Of a DNA stretch of 64,000 bases, positions 18,873-29,300 are shown piece after piece. Source of the DNA: Edaphobacter acidisoli (GTDB taxonomy: Bacteria; Acidobacteriota; Terriglobia; Terriglobales; Acidobacteriaceae). The position numbers were made by a program, and so were the translations under genes. The stretch lies in assembly GCF_014642855.1 (NCBI RefSeq), contig NZ_BMJB01000001.1, positions 124,001 through 188,000 of the forward strand. The letters run 5' to 3'. The notes beneath the pieces were generated by a model. The model ran no database searches. It saw only the letters and a list, made by a program, of their open reading frames with translations, and was not told the DNA's origin. Positions within the stretch are counted from its first letter, which is position 1; each line of letters begins with the position of its first letter.

Positions 18873-19580
18873 CTAAGGCTGGTCAACAAGCATGAGTAGT
18901 CCGAATTTCTCCGGAACATGGAACGTTTTGCTCATGGGAGTTTGCCATGCAAGAAGCTTTCGATCAGGTGGCGGTCCTTGACACCGGAAGAGATTGATGC
19001 GGAGCATGGTTCCAATATGCGGTGGCTCAGGATCAATTGCCCCGAATGGAATACGCATGGCTCCATACCATACTTTGTTTTTAGAGTCGATGCGGGCTGC
19101 AACCTGAAAGCCCGAATTCCATGTCCACACACCTGGCTTTTGCGGGTCTTGCGAGTTGATATCGAGATCAACCCGCTCACCCTGCGGTGACACTTCAAAT
19201 TCTTTGTAGTGGTGAATATGTCTAAAGTCATATCCGATGAATGTTTCGGCCACGTCCCAGTTCCAGAGCAGGTTAGTTTCCGTAGCTGTATGAGGGAATG
19301 GCTTCAGATAGAGCTGGCTGTAGGAGCACCTGAAGAGCAAATACAGATTGTCATTCGTCCATCGCGATCGGACCTCTGTCCATAGAGAAGGCACTGGATG
19401 GCCGAAATTATCAGCTTCAAAATAGACTGGTTCTGCTCCGCGCCAGAATGCCGATTGCGGGCTTGTTTCCAACGGGACATCTTTTGGCGCTCGAATGCTT
19501 TTGAAGGTTGCTGCGCTCGCTCGGTTTGTCTGGCTCCAAAGTGTGAGCCCTAAAAAGAGGATTGCGGATACTTTCGGCAT
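18873..19580 (-). CDS. Secreted CBM9-like carbohydrate-binding domain protein
   Basis: A 235-residue protein with a signal peptide (MPKVSAILFLGLTLWSQTNRASA) and then a single beta-sandwich resembling family 9 carbohydrate-binding modules. Features are the WTEVRSRWTNDNLYLLF strand pair, the ETNLLWNWDVAETFIG segment and the RIPFGAI/GTMLRINLFR end typical of CBM9-like domains. There is no catalytic domain. The ATG at 19580 has GGGAG upstream. Convergent with the glycosidase-like gene and divergent from the DUF5107-TPR gene, which suggests it binds the same polysaccharide. Function is inferred from the fold only. Confidence 0.8.
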   Translation of the reverse strand: MPKVSAILFLGLTLWSQTNRASAATFKSIRAPKDVPLETSPQSAFWRGAEPVYFEADNFGHPVPSLWTEVRSRWTNDNLYLLFRCSYSQLYLKPFPHTATETNLLWNWDVAETFIGYDFRHIHHYKEFEVSPQGERVDLDINSQDPQKPGVWTWNSGFQVAARIDSKNKVWYGAMRIPFGAIDPEPPHIGTMLRINLFRCQGPPPDRKLLAWQTPMSKTFHVPEKFGLLMLVDQP

Positions 19581-19786
19581 CTGTGCTCCCGATCAGTTGT
19601 TTGCGTTCTAACAATAGTTTGAAGTGCCTCTGCCCTGGTGCGTTGCTGGAAATAGAGCTTCGCAATCATGCTAAGGGCTGTTTTAGGTTTAGAAATAAAA
19701 AATTGATATAGATAATAATTCGTAATAAGCTTGTTGCAGCTAAACGAACCGGAAAAGCATTGGAGCCGCCCTGGGAGAGTTGCGTA

Positions 19787-22700
19787 ATGAAAGTTGCCCA
19801 TTGTGTGCTGATTGCAGGTCTGACCGTCTTTCTCATGCAGTCAGCGACCCCAGCGCAAGGGCAATCGGTTCGCGCGTGGGAGAGCACAATTGTGATCCCG
19901 ACCTACAAGCTCGGGCCTGCGGACCCGAATCCCCCGTTCCCCTTGGTCAATTCGCACCCAGTGTATCCCTATACCATGCTGGATGATCTTACAGACCAGC
20001 GCGAGGCCAAGACATACCGCGCGCTATACCTTGAAAACAAATACCTCAAGATCACCATTCTTCCGCAGTTGGGTGGACACGTGTACTCGGTATACGACAA
20101 GGTGGACCATCGTGAGGTTCTCTATCGCAACCATGTGATCAAGTATGGACTTGTTGGGCCACGAGGCGCATGGATCTCGGGAGGCATGGAATTCAGCTTT
20201 CCATTCGCACACACTACAGACACGGTTTCCGCCGTTGAGTCGGCGTTGCAACGCAATCCTGATGGGAGTGCCACTGCATTCGTCGGTGCGGTGGATTGGG
20301 TTTCCAATATGTATTGGCAGATAGCTATAACTCTGCGGCCCAATACGTCACGACTAGAGCAAGGTGTAACACTCTTCAACGCGACTCCTCTAAACCATTT
20401 GTATTTGTTCTGGACGAACACCGCGGTCAAGGCCACAGATGACATGCAATACGTCTATCCGATGCGTGAAACCATCTCCGACGATCCTTTTGCCATTGTG
20501 CAGAACTGGCCGGTATGGAATGGGGTAGACCAAAGCTGGTATAAGAACAACCCCAGCGCAATTGCGATCTTTGCGCGAGACGTTCAGCGGAATTTCTTCG
20601 GTGTCTACTACAAGAAATCTGACTACGGAGTGGTGCACGTAGCGGACTTCCGCCAGGATCCTGGAAAGAAGCTGTGGAGCTGGGGAACCGCTCCTAGTGG
20701 AAAAATCTGGGACCACATCCTCAGTGACAACGACGGCTCCTACAATGAGATTCAGAGCGGGCGCTTCTACACGCAGGGCTATAGGGAATTTATGAATCCG
20801 CGTAGTGTGGAGCGGTGGACCGAGTACTGGTATCCCGTTCGCGGTCTCGACGGCGGCTTTGTGGAAGCGACCAGCCAAATGGCTGTGAATGTGTCATATC
20901 TCGCCGAGCAGGGCAAGCCTCAGGTAAAGCTTACTATCAGTCCAGTGGCTGAGGTCTCAGGCGCTACGGTGCTCTTCAAGCAGGGAGCGAAGGTTCTCAG
21001 GACATTCCATCCTGACACACTTCTTCCTTTGCAGCCCATTTCCTACACCGTTCCGGTTGAAAACCTCGACGATGTTCGAAAGGATCTGGAAGTTGAGATT
21101 GACTCCCAGCAGGGCAAGCCTCTCATGCATTGGAGCGCAAGCGCGCCCATCGACGGCAATCCCGACCTTGTGCCGTCAGTAGGAAACGCGCTTCGCAGCA
21201 AACCGGTCACGACGGCAACGACATCAGTGGAAGAGCTTTACATGAACGGCCTGTTCCTTGAGAAATCGGGAGAGATGGATGCTGCGCTTAAGCTCTACGA
21301 GCAAGCTCTGAGCAGGGATCCGAACTTTGTACCTGCGCTCGTGCATGAGGCTCTTTACTATTACCGCGCGGCTGACTTCAAAACAGCCCGGCAGATGATT
21401 GCGCGAGCGCGCCAGCAGGACGAGGAGAATCCGTTAGCGGCCTATGCTTCTGGTCTCATTTATCGGGCGAGCAGACAGATATCGCTCGCAGAAGACGCAT
21501 TCTGGACATCCATCCATTACGGTACGGCTCTGGCGCCGGGCAATTTTTCGGCCGCTGCTTTTGTCGAACTCGGCGAAATCGAAACGCTGCAAGGAAATAA
21601 TGCGCGGGCTTTGGAGTTCTTCAAGAAGGCCATTGATTACAACCCGGACGATGCATTCGCATTGGCGGACCTTGCCGTAGCGCAGCGTTTGAATGGCGAT
21701 CCTAAAACAGCTGCTACGATCTCAGAGCGAGCTCTTCAAATAATGCCTCTGTTGCCGTATGCGCTGGCCGAACATTGGCAGGATATGCAGGCACAAAACA
21801 AAGCAGGTACCTCTAGTTCGTCTGTGGTCAAAAGGTGGAACAGTACCATCGACAACGATCCACAGAATTACATTGCAATTGCCTCCTGGTATCACCGGAT
21901 GGGTGTGTGGAAGTCATCGGAGGCTGTTCTACATGCTGGGCTAGCAGGTAACTCTGCTCTGAACATCGAGGCGATGGCATACTATTACCTTGCTGCCAAC
22001 GCCAAGAGGCTTGGCAATCTATCGCAGGCAAAAGCATATTCCCTGAAGGCAGCGTCTCTGCCGATTGCGCAGACCTTTCCCAATCGCCTTACCGATGTTG
22101 CTGTCCTCGCAGATGTCATCAGGCAATACCCTGGTGATGCACATGCCAGGTACGCGCTGGGCAACTTCTTGTTTGCTCATGCTCGTTATGATGAAGCGGC
22201 AACACTTTGGGCCGATGCGCTGAATGAGGGATTCAACGACCCCGTCCTACTTTGCAATCTTGGTGTGTATCAGTGGCGTGTAAAGCAGAACCTTGCCGAT
22301 GCTGCTGCGTACTACGTGCGCGCCATCCATCTAAGCCCGAACGACTACAGACTCTACACAGATCTCGACGAAATTTACGAAGAGCAGGGAAACAATGCGG
22401 CCAGGACGGGGCTATTTCGCAATACCCCGACACAGGTTCTTGCGCAGGATACTGTGCGCGCTCGCCACGCACTCCTCTACCTTGAAACTTCAAGACCGGA
22501 TGAAGCACTCGCGCAGCTTTCCAATCACATCTTCAAGCCGTGGGAGGGCGGCGTCATCATCCACAACATATTTGTGGCCGCGAATGTAGATAGAGGCAAG
22601 CAGGAGTTGGCAAATGGCCAATTTGCAGAGGCGGAGCGGTCCTTCCGTGCAGCCATGCAATATCCAGAGAGTTTCGGTACAGGGGAGCCTGCAGAGCCAG

Positions 22701-23056
22701 AGACCGCAGAGCAACTCTATTGGCTCGGGATCGCTTTGCAAAAGCAAGGGAAGATTGAAGAAACTATGTCAGTTTGGCAAAAAGCTGCGGCGCAGGGAAC
22801 TGGAAAAATAGATGTATCGGTGGTCTTCGCGGCACTCGCTGAGAAAAAGCTCGGTCATGCCTCACAGGCGCAGCAGGTTCTTTCGCGCTGCATACAGGCC
22901 GCGACGAAACCAGACGTGTCTGCTAACGCCTACTATCTTGCAGGAATCGCTGAATATTACAGCGACAATATATCCCTTGCCCGCAATTACTTCACCCATG
23001 TTCTTCAGATCGATCCACTCTTTTGGCAGGCACGAGTCGCGCTTTACAGCCTCTAG
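19787..23056 (+). CDS. Exported DUF5107-TPR protein
   Basis: A 1089-residue protein. The ATG at 19787 has GGGAGAG about 8 bases upstream and gives a signal peptide (MKVAHCVLIAGLTVFLMQ). Residues about 30-330 match the DUF5107 type, an aldose-epimerase-like beta-sandwich (YLKITILPQLGGHVYSVYDK, GMEFSFPF, WTNTAV). The rest, from about 460 on, is a long TPR superhelix (for example AALKLYEQALSRDPNFVPAL and ARALEFFKKAIDYNPDDAFAL). DUF5107 domains occur in carbohydrate loci of Bacteroidetes and Acidobacteria and are suspected of binding or acting on sugars, with no proven reaction. Probably periplasmic, working with the neighbouring glycosidase-like and CBM9-like proteins. Confidence 0.82.
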   Translation: MKVAHCVLIAGLTVFLMQSATPAQGQSVRAWESTIVIPTYKLGPADPNPPFPLVNSHPVYPYTMLDDLTDQREAKTYRALYLENKYLKITILPQLGGHVYSVYDKVDHREVLYRNHVIKYGLVGPRGAWISGGMEFSFPFAHTTDTVSAVESALQRNPDGSATAFVGAVDWVSNMYWQIAITLRPNTSRLEQGVTLFNATPLNHLYLFWTNTAVKATDDMQYVYPMRETISDDPFAIVQNWPVWNGVDQSWYKNNPSAIAIFARDVQRNFFGVYYKKSDYGVVHVADFRQDPGKKLWSWGTAPSGKIWDHILSDNDGSYNEIQSGRFYTQGYREFMNPRSVERWTEYWYPVRGLDGGFVEATSQMAVNVSYLAEQGKPQVKLTISPVAEVSGATVLFKQGAKVLRTFHPDTLLPLQPISYTVPVENLDDVRKDLEVEIDSQQGKPLMHWSASAPIDGNPDLVPSVGNALRSKPVTTATTSVEELYMNGLFLEKSGEMDAALKLYEQALSRDPNFVPALVHEALYYYRAADFKTARQMIARARQQDEENPLAAYASGLIYRASRQISLAEDAFWTSIHYGTALAPGNFSAAAFVELGEIETLQGNNARALEFFKKAIDYNPDDAFALADLAVAQRLNGDPKTAATISERALQIMPLLPYALAEHWQDMQAQNKAGTSSSSVVKRWNSTIDNDPQNYIAIASWYHRMGVWKSSEAVLHAGLAGNSALNIEAMAYYYLAANAKRLGNLSQAKAYSLKAASLPIAQTFPNRLTDVAVLADVIRQYPGDAHARYALGNFLFAHARYDEAATLWADALNEGFNDPVLLCNLGVYQWRVKQNLADAAAYYVRAIHLSPNDYRLYTDLDEIYEEQGNNAARTGLFRNTPTQVLAQDTVRARHALLYLETSRPDEALAQLSNHIFKPWEGGVIIHNIFVAANVDRGKQELANGQFAEAERSFRAAMQYPESFGTGEPAEPETAEQLYWLGIALQKQGKIEETMSVWQKAAAQGTGKIDVSVVFAALAEKKLGHASQAQQVLSRCIQAATKPDVSANAYYLAGIAEYYSDNISLARNYFTHVLQIDPLFWQARVALYSL

Positions 23057-23180
23057 TGTTGCGGTTGCAGATCCTTCCGTGTTTTATATCGTAGTGGCAT
23101 GGCAGGGTCGCCTTTGAGCATGACCTGTCTGTGCTGCGCTCGGCGAGAATTGCTGACTGATGTCAAATTACAATCCCTGT

Positions 23181-25001
23181 ATGCCCCCGATTCTTAACGC
23201 ACAGGGCGCTTCAAAGCGTTTCGGCGCTGTGCCCCTATTTCAGGACATCAACTTCACAGTCTCTGACGGTGATCGCATCGGCCTCATTGGCCCGAACGGC
23301 GCAGGCAAATCAACCCTCTTAGCGATTCTTGCCGGCGAGCAGGAGTCTGACTCTGGCGAGGTCGCGGTCCGCAAGCGAGCCAGCATAGCTTACGTGAAGC
23401 AGGAGTCGACCTTCGCGTCCGGGCTGAGGGTACGCGACGTTCTGGAGAGCGCTCTCGCTCGGGCCGGAGTCGCCGAGAGGGATCGCGAAGGCCAACTGCG
23501 GGAGACCGCCGGCCGGACCGGCTTTCCCGACCTTGCCACTGAAGCGGCAACCCTCTCCGGCGGCTGGCGCAAACGACTCGCGATCGCTGAAGCCATCGTG
23601 AGCCACCCTGACGTCCTGCTGCTCGATGAACCGACCAACCACCTGGATCTGGCAGGTATTCAATGGTTAGAGGAGCTTCTGAACCAGTCGGATTTTGCAT
23701 GCGTGATGGTCAGCCACGATCGATATTTTCTGGAGAATGTCGCCACCGAAATCGTCGAGCTCAACCGCGTCTACGCCGAAGGCCTGCTGCGAGTGAAGGG
23801 AAGCTATTCGAAGTTTCTTGAGGGCCGAGCTGCGTACCTGGACGCGCAGTCGCGGCTGCAGGAATCGCTTCGAAACCGCGTCCGAGTGGAGTTGGAGTGG
23901 CTGCGCCGCGGGCCGAAAGCACGAGCCACCAAAGCGAAGGCGCGCATCGACAACGCTCACGAACTGATTGCGCAGTTGCAGAATGTCGAATCACGATCTC
24001 AGACGTCCACGGCAGGCATCGAGTTCGCTGCCACAGATCGAAAGACGAAGCGCCTGGTCGAGCTTGAGAATGTCTCGCTCAGCTTCAGTGAAAAAACGAT
24101 CGTAGAGGACCTCACGTTTCTGGTCACGAACGGTACGCGCGTCGGACTCGTCGGTCCGAACGGCAGTGGGAAGACCACCATCCTGCGATTGCTCACAGGA
24201 GAGCTTGCTCCAACCTCAGGCTCGATCTCGCAGGCTGCAGCCCTTCGCATCGTTTACTTTTCGCAGATGCGGGAACTCCCCGAAGGCGTAACGCTTCGTC
24301 GAGCACTCGCACCTGACTCCGATTCGGTTATTTACCAGGGAGGTGTTGTCCATGTCGCCAGCTACGCAAGCAAGTTCCTCTTCACGAGCGAGCAACTGAA
24401 CCAGCCAGTGGACCGGCTCAGCGGCGGCGAGCGCGCTCGCGTGCTGATCGCGCGTCTGATGCTTGAGCCGGCCGACCTGCTGCTGCTCGATGAGCCTACG
24501 AATGATCTCGATATCGCAACACTCGAGATACTTGAAGACAGTCTGCTCGAGTACCCGGGTGCACTGGTGCTGGTCACCCATGACCGATTTATGCTGGATC
24601 GCGTCTCAACCGTAGTGTTGGGGCTTGATGGCCGCGGTCACACTGAGCGCTTCGCAGATTACACGCAGTGGGAGCGCAGGATGGAGGAGCAGGAGACCGC
24701 GAACCGAGCTACTGCGCAGTCCGAAGCCAAGCCGCAATCCGAGACGAAGTCTCAGGCAGAAGCTTCGCAACCAGCAAAGAAGAAGCTCTCCTATCTGGAG
24801 GCCCGCGAGTTCGCGACCATCGAAGATCGGATCGAAGAGGCTGAACTGCAACTTGCGGCCGCGCGTTCTAGAGTCGAGGATCCGGCAATCGCAAGTGACG
24901 CTGCTGCGCTCACCAAGGCCCTTGCCGAACTGGAACAAGCAAAGGCGACCGTCGACAGCCTCGTAGAGCGCTGGGCAGAACTTACCGCGCAGGCCGGCTA
25001 G
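23181..25001 (+). CDS. uup: ABC-F family ATPase, Uup-like
   Basis: Soluble tandem ATPase (about 606 residues) without membrane segments. Two nucleotide-binding domains carry Walker A (GPNGAGKS and GPNGSGKT), signatures LSGGW and LSGGE, and Walker B LLLDEPTNHLD and LLLDEPTNDLD. The C-terminus, from about residue 540, is a charged coiled coil (EDRIEEAELQLAAARSR) characteristic of Uup. Uup-type proteins act at the ribosome or on branched DNA; no antibiotic-resistance feature is evident. ATGs at 23160 and 23181 are both possible; I prefer 23181 because it starts right at the first domain, though neither has a clear ribosome site. It looks like a stand-alone housekeeping gene. Confidence 0.92.
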   Translation: MPPILNAQGASKRFGAVPLFQDINFTVSDGDRIGLIGPNGAGKSTLLAILAGEQESDSGEVAVRKRASIAYVKQESTFASGLRVRDVLESALARAGVAERDREGQLRETAGRTGFPDLATEAATLSGGWRKRLAIAEAIVSHPDVLLLDEPTNHLDLAGIQWLEELLNQSDFACVMVSHDRYFLENVATEIVELNRVYAEGLLRVKGSYSKFLEGRAAYLDAQSRLQESLRNRVRVELEWLRRGPKARATKAKARIDNAHELIAQLQNVESRSQTSTAGIEFAATDRKTKRLVELENVSLSFSEKTIVEDLTFLVTNGTRVGLVGPNGSGKTTILRLLTGELAPTSGSISQAAALRIVYFSQMRELPEGVTLRRALAPDSDSVIYQGGVVHVASYASKFLFTSEQLNQPVDRLSGGERARVLIARLMLEPADLLLLDEPTNDLDIATLEILEDSLLEYPGALVLVTHDRFMLDRVSTVVLGLDGRGHTERFADYTQWERRMEEQETANRATAQSEAKPQSETKSQAEASQPAKKKLSYLEAREFATIEDRIEEAELQLAAARSRVEDPAIASDAAALTKALAELEQAKATVDSLVERWAELTAQAG

Positions 25002-25121
25002 TCTACTTAATGAGAGAAATATGTGGTTCTGTACGGAGAGTTCAAGGCTGCAACTTGGAAGGATTTCGTCGATGATGGGACTTCGGATATTACAATCTTT
25101 CTGGCGAGAGTCCTGATAAGG

Positions 25122-25919
25122 ATGAATAAACGTGCACTTGCATTGATCATTATTTGTCTCACTGCTATGCCGGTGCTGATGTTTGCGCAAACCGATGAGA
25201 TCCAGGTCTACGACGGAGAGATCGCCCCGCCGGGGATATTCAATCTCATGATTCACAACAACTTCACGCCCAAAGGGCGGACAGTTCCCGACTATCCCGG
25301 AGCGATCATCGCTAACCATTCCTATCAAGTCACTGCCGAATGGGCGTATGGTGTTACGCCATGGTTCGAGCAGGGACTTTATATGCCCGTAACATCTCCC
25401 TATTCTTCGAACTATGGCTCGACGATCAACGGCTTCAAGATTCGCGAACTATTCACGCGGCCAGAAGCTCATGATCACATCTTCTTCTACGCTGCCAATT
25501 TCGAGTTCAGCGTCAATCACAGCTACTGGGAGTCGAGAACTATTACCTCCGAGATCCGGCCGATCGTTGGGCTGCACCTGCACCCGTGGGATTTCATCTA
25601 TAACCCGATTGTGGACACGGACTATACGGGAGGGCTTGGAAACCTGCAGTACAACCCCTCGGGTCGGGTGGCTTACAATTTCAACGATAGATGGGCCGTT
25701 GCCGCGGAAGAGTATGACGGATTTGGCCCACTGCATGGATTCTTGCCAGTTTCAAAGCAATTTCATGAAGTCTGGGCAACCATGGACTACTCCGGTAGCA
25801 AGTTTCTAGGTCTATCGGTTGAAGCCGGTGTCGGACATGGCGTGACTGGGGCTTCAGATAAGTGGACACTTAAGTTGATGTTGTCACGCAATCTAAATGT
25901 CCACCCCTGGCGTCCCTGA
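25122..25919 (+). CDS. Exported beta-rich protein of unknown function (outer-membrane-barrel-like)
   Basis: A 265-residue protein with a signal peptide (MNKRALALIIICLTAMPVLMFAQ). The mature part has alternating aromatic strands (AEWAYGVTPWFEQGLYMP, GRVAYNFNDRWAVAAEEYD, KWTLKLMLSRNLNVHPW), which resembles small outer-membrane barrels of the type annotated in Proteobacteria and Acidobacteria as unknown exported proteins. No catalytic motif is visible. I chose the ATG at 25122, the first residue of the signal peptide; the frame is open back to 25023. It lies alone downstream of the ABC-F gene. Function not recognised. Confidence 0.75.
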   Translation: MNKRALALIIICLTAMPVLMFAQTDEIQVYDGEIAPPGIFNLMIHNNFTPKGRTVPDYPGAIIANHSYQVTAEWAYGVTPWFEQGLYMPVTSPYSSNYGSTINGFKIRELFTRPEAHDHIFFYAANFEFSVNHSYWESRTITSEIRPIVGLHLHPWDFIYNPIVDTDYTGGLGNLQYNPSGRVAYNFNDRWAVAAEEYDGFGPLHGFLPVSKQFHEVWATMDYSGSKFLGLSVEAGVGHGVTGASDKWTLKLMLSRNLNVHPWRP

Positions 25920-26363
25920 AAAGTTAGGAAGCTGGACCGACGGTTTCAGTCTTCCCGGAATTCAATATCCCAGGTACTCGGCACAGTGGCTGGGGTAGAG
26001 ATCCAAGTATGAACCGATTTGGAAGGTGCCAATTCGCTCCTGAGAGTTTTACCTTACGAAACAAGCTTGCGCCCTCTAGTGCGCACCTAGAGTGCTTGTT
26101 CAGGAGTAACCGGCGCACGTCTAAGAGTAGCGCGGCTCAATAAAATCCTGTTTTTGCTGAGAATTGTTCCAATTTAAATTTAGCGGGCACTCCCAAAGAA
26201 CAATGTAAAAAATGAAACGCATCTTATGGGAGAAATTAGGCGCGTCAGCTATATTGACGCGCCTTTGTACTGCACATTAAAAGGGTCGTGGAATTTATAA
26301 AACCACCGTGCTAAGCCTTCTGGCCATTGATAAAGCAGAACGCTGAACGCTTAGGAGAGCCCT
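25920..26363. other. Intergenic region before the large Ig-repeat protein
   Basis: About 440 bases without a credible gene. It holds a perfect 10-bp hairpin at 26238-26264 and, just before 26364, an AGGAGAG ribosome site. Positions 26140-26220 are AT-rich (for example AATTTAAATTTA) and may contain the promoter. Confidence 0.5.
26238..26264 (+). terminator. Perfect hairpin, probable terminator
   Basis: AGGCGCGTCA / TGACGCGCCT, 10 bp with a 7-base loop, followed by TTGT on the plus strand. It is more than 300 bases past the upstream stop codon, so it could also end a small unannotated transcript or be an attenuator for the gene at 26364. Confidence 0.5.
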
Positions 26364-29300
26364 GTGCTTGCAAAACGAAGTCGGCTAGCATCCTTCACGA
26401 TCGCCTGGATTTTCATTCTGCTGATAAGCGCGACGATCAGCCATGCTCAAGTGAGTTACACGACGACGTGGGTAGGCAACACGTATTCGACTATCCCCAC
26501 CTACGTGGGGAACGCCATGCGCTCTATGTGGGTGGCGCCGGAGGGCGTTATCTACACCGCGTCCATGTGGGACGAGAGCCAGGGAAGCATTAACGTCTAC
26601 CAGAATGGCCATAAGATAAACACCATCGGCGCGCATGGCGAGGAACAGGGCGGAGCGATCAGCGGCGATGCGACCGATCTCTTCTCCGCGCTGCAATTCA
26701 ATACCACTCTTGGCGGCAGCGGCTTCATCGCCCGATACAACCGGAGCACCGGTGTACGGGACCTGACATGGTCGGCGAGTTCGGACAAGACTGAGCGGCG
26801 CGCAGACGTCATCACAGGGATTGCCGATACTGGCACGCTCGTTTATGTCAGCGACCATCCGGACAACCTGGTGCGTTGCTACACGACCGCTGGCGTGTGG
26901 CAATCGGACTGGAGCCTCACGGATCCCGGCGCGATCGCGGTCGACGGATCGGGGAACATCTGGGTCGCGCAGATGAGCGAGGGCACGATCCAGGAGTTCG
27001 CACCGACGGGAACCATGCTGAGCACCATCAGTATGGGTTCCAGCGCGCGGCCTTCCGCGATGTACTACGACAGCGTCAATAACCAGTTGATGGTCGGCGA
27101 TCAGGGGCCGAACATGAACATTCAAATATACGGAAATCTGTCGACCACTCCGTCCGTGGTGGGCACCTTCGGCGTGCAGGGTGGATATCTGGACTCGACT
27201 ACGGGTAGTAAGGGACAGACAGGAAGCCAGCGCTTCACGCGTATCGTCGGCATCGGGAAGGACGCCTCCGGAAACCTGTACGTCCTCAACAATCCTTGGG
27301 GAGGAACATGGGATCTGGGACGTAACGGCAAGACCGACCTTCACGCCTACAACAGCTCCGGCGTGCTGCAGTACACGCTGCAGGCGCTGAACTTCGAAGG
27401 CGATGCTGCCTTCGATCCCGGCACGGATGGAGCTTACCTCTACAGCGGTCAGGACGTTTACAACTACACCGGTACCGGTGGGGCAGGATACGTCGGCAAC
27501 AGCGTTGATGCGCTCGACAATCCGACAGACCCACGCCTGGATATAACCAGCCAGAGCCGCGGGTTCGACTTCGGCCTGATGGCAGACGTCAACGGTCATC
27601 GCATCCTCGCGGCCGCGGGCCAGAACTCCGATGCATTTCTCTTCTCCTACTTTCCCACCAACCAGTACGTATCGGTTCCTTTTGGCTCTCTGCCGGGCCA
27701 GGCCACTTCTCCGGCAGGTTATACCTACGCCAACTACTTCAATACGACAGCCCGTATCAGGAACGGATTTTGCCTCGACACGAACGGGGACATCTGGGTG
27801 GGGCTCGACAAGACCAACGCGATCACCCATTACCCGCTGACCGGATTCGACGCCAACGGCATGCCGATCTGGGGACCGCCGACGACCACTCCGACGCCCT
27901 CGACCATCGCCCCCCTGGGCGGCATCGAGTACATTCCATCCACCGACACGATGGTCCTGATGAACGCGAACGGCACCGATTGGACTTCACTGGGCGGCCG
28001 GGTCGAGGTGTACCACGGCTGGAAGGCGGGCCACACCACCAATCCCGACCTGGTCATCAACCTGAAGACCGCGCAGAACCCCAAGGGGCGGACGGCTGCA
28101 GGCAATTATCTGTTCATCTCGTATGTCCACACCGTGCCCGATATCGACGCCTACAACTTAACGACCGGCGCCGATGATCTCACGATGACCAGCGCCGATC
28201 CGAACGTTGCCGTGGGCAATGACGTGGACTCGATGTACGGCATTCGGGCGTATCAGACGAGCAACGGCGACTATCTGATCAGCAAGGACAATTACAACGA
28301 GAACTCGATCGTCATTCACAGGATGACTGTCGTGCCGACGCCTGACTTCAAGGTCTCGGCTTCTCCGAGTTCGCAGACGGCGGCGCCAGGCAATAGCGCA
28401 GCTTACACAACAACCATCGGTGCGCTGAACGGGTTCACCGACACCGTGAACCTCAGTGTGACCGGCTTGCCTACCGGCGCGACAGCAGCCTTCAGCCCCG
28501 CGTCCATCACTACCTCCGGAAGCTCGACGCTGACGGTCTCGACAGCGACGACCACTCCTCCAGGCACGTATCCGTTGACGGTCACGGGCACCACCAGCAC
28601 TCTGTCACGCACGGCGACGGTGACGCTGGTCGTTCCTGGACCGCCTGACTTCAACACCTCGGCAAGTCCGAGTTCGCAGACGGTAACGCAGGGCAACAGC
28701 ACCACCTACACTGCGTCGATCAGTCCTCTGAGCGGCTTCACCGGCACGGTGGCCTTCAGCGTGAGCGGGTTGCCCGCCGGCGCGACGGCAAGTTTCACCC
28801 CCGCGTCGATCACCGCTTCCGGAAACTCAACACTGGCGGTCTCGACAGCATCGACCACGCCAACAGGCACCTACACGCTGACGATCACAGGCACCGACGG
28901 CACGTTGTCGCACTCCGCCACCGTTACGCTGGTTGTGGCAACGCCTGACTTCAGCATCTCGGCTGCGCCGAGTTCGCAGACAGCGGCTCCAGGCAACAGC
29001 GCGACCTTCACCACAACCATCGGTGCACTGAACGGCTTCACCGGCACGGTGAACCTTAGTGTGACCGGCTTGCCTACCGGCGCGACGGCAAGCTTCACCC
29101 CTGCGTCGGTCTCCACCTCCGGAAGCTCGACGCTAACGGTTTCGACAGCGACGAGGACGCCAACAGGCGCCTACACGCTGACGATTCTGGGCACCGATGG
29201 CAGCCTGTCGCACTCGGCGACTGCCACTCTGGTAGTCAATGCAAATGCAGGCGGCCTGCCGACGGGCTGGACGGATCTGGATGTTGGGGGCGTGATCCTT

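Noticed and set aside
26385..27830. Long 481-codon reading frame on the minus strand inside the giant Ig-repeat gene
   Set aside because: It lies entirely opposite a gene with clear signal peptide and domains; the reading is arginine/valine-rich with no motif, as expected for antisense of GC-rich DNA.
28341..29243. Tandem repeats considered as a CRISPR array
   Set aside because: Units are 300 bases long, in frame, and encode Ig-like domains; no short identical repeats with variable spacers.
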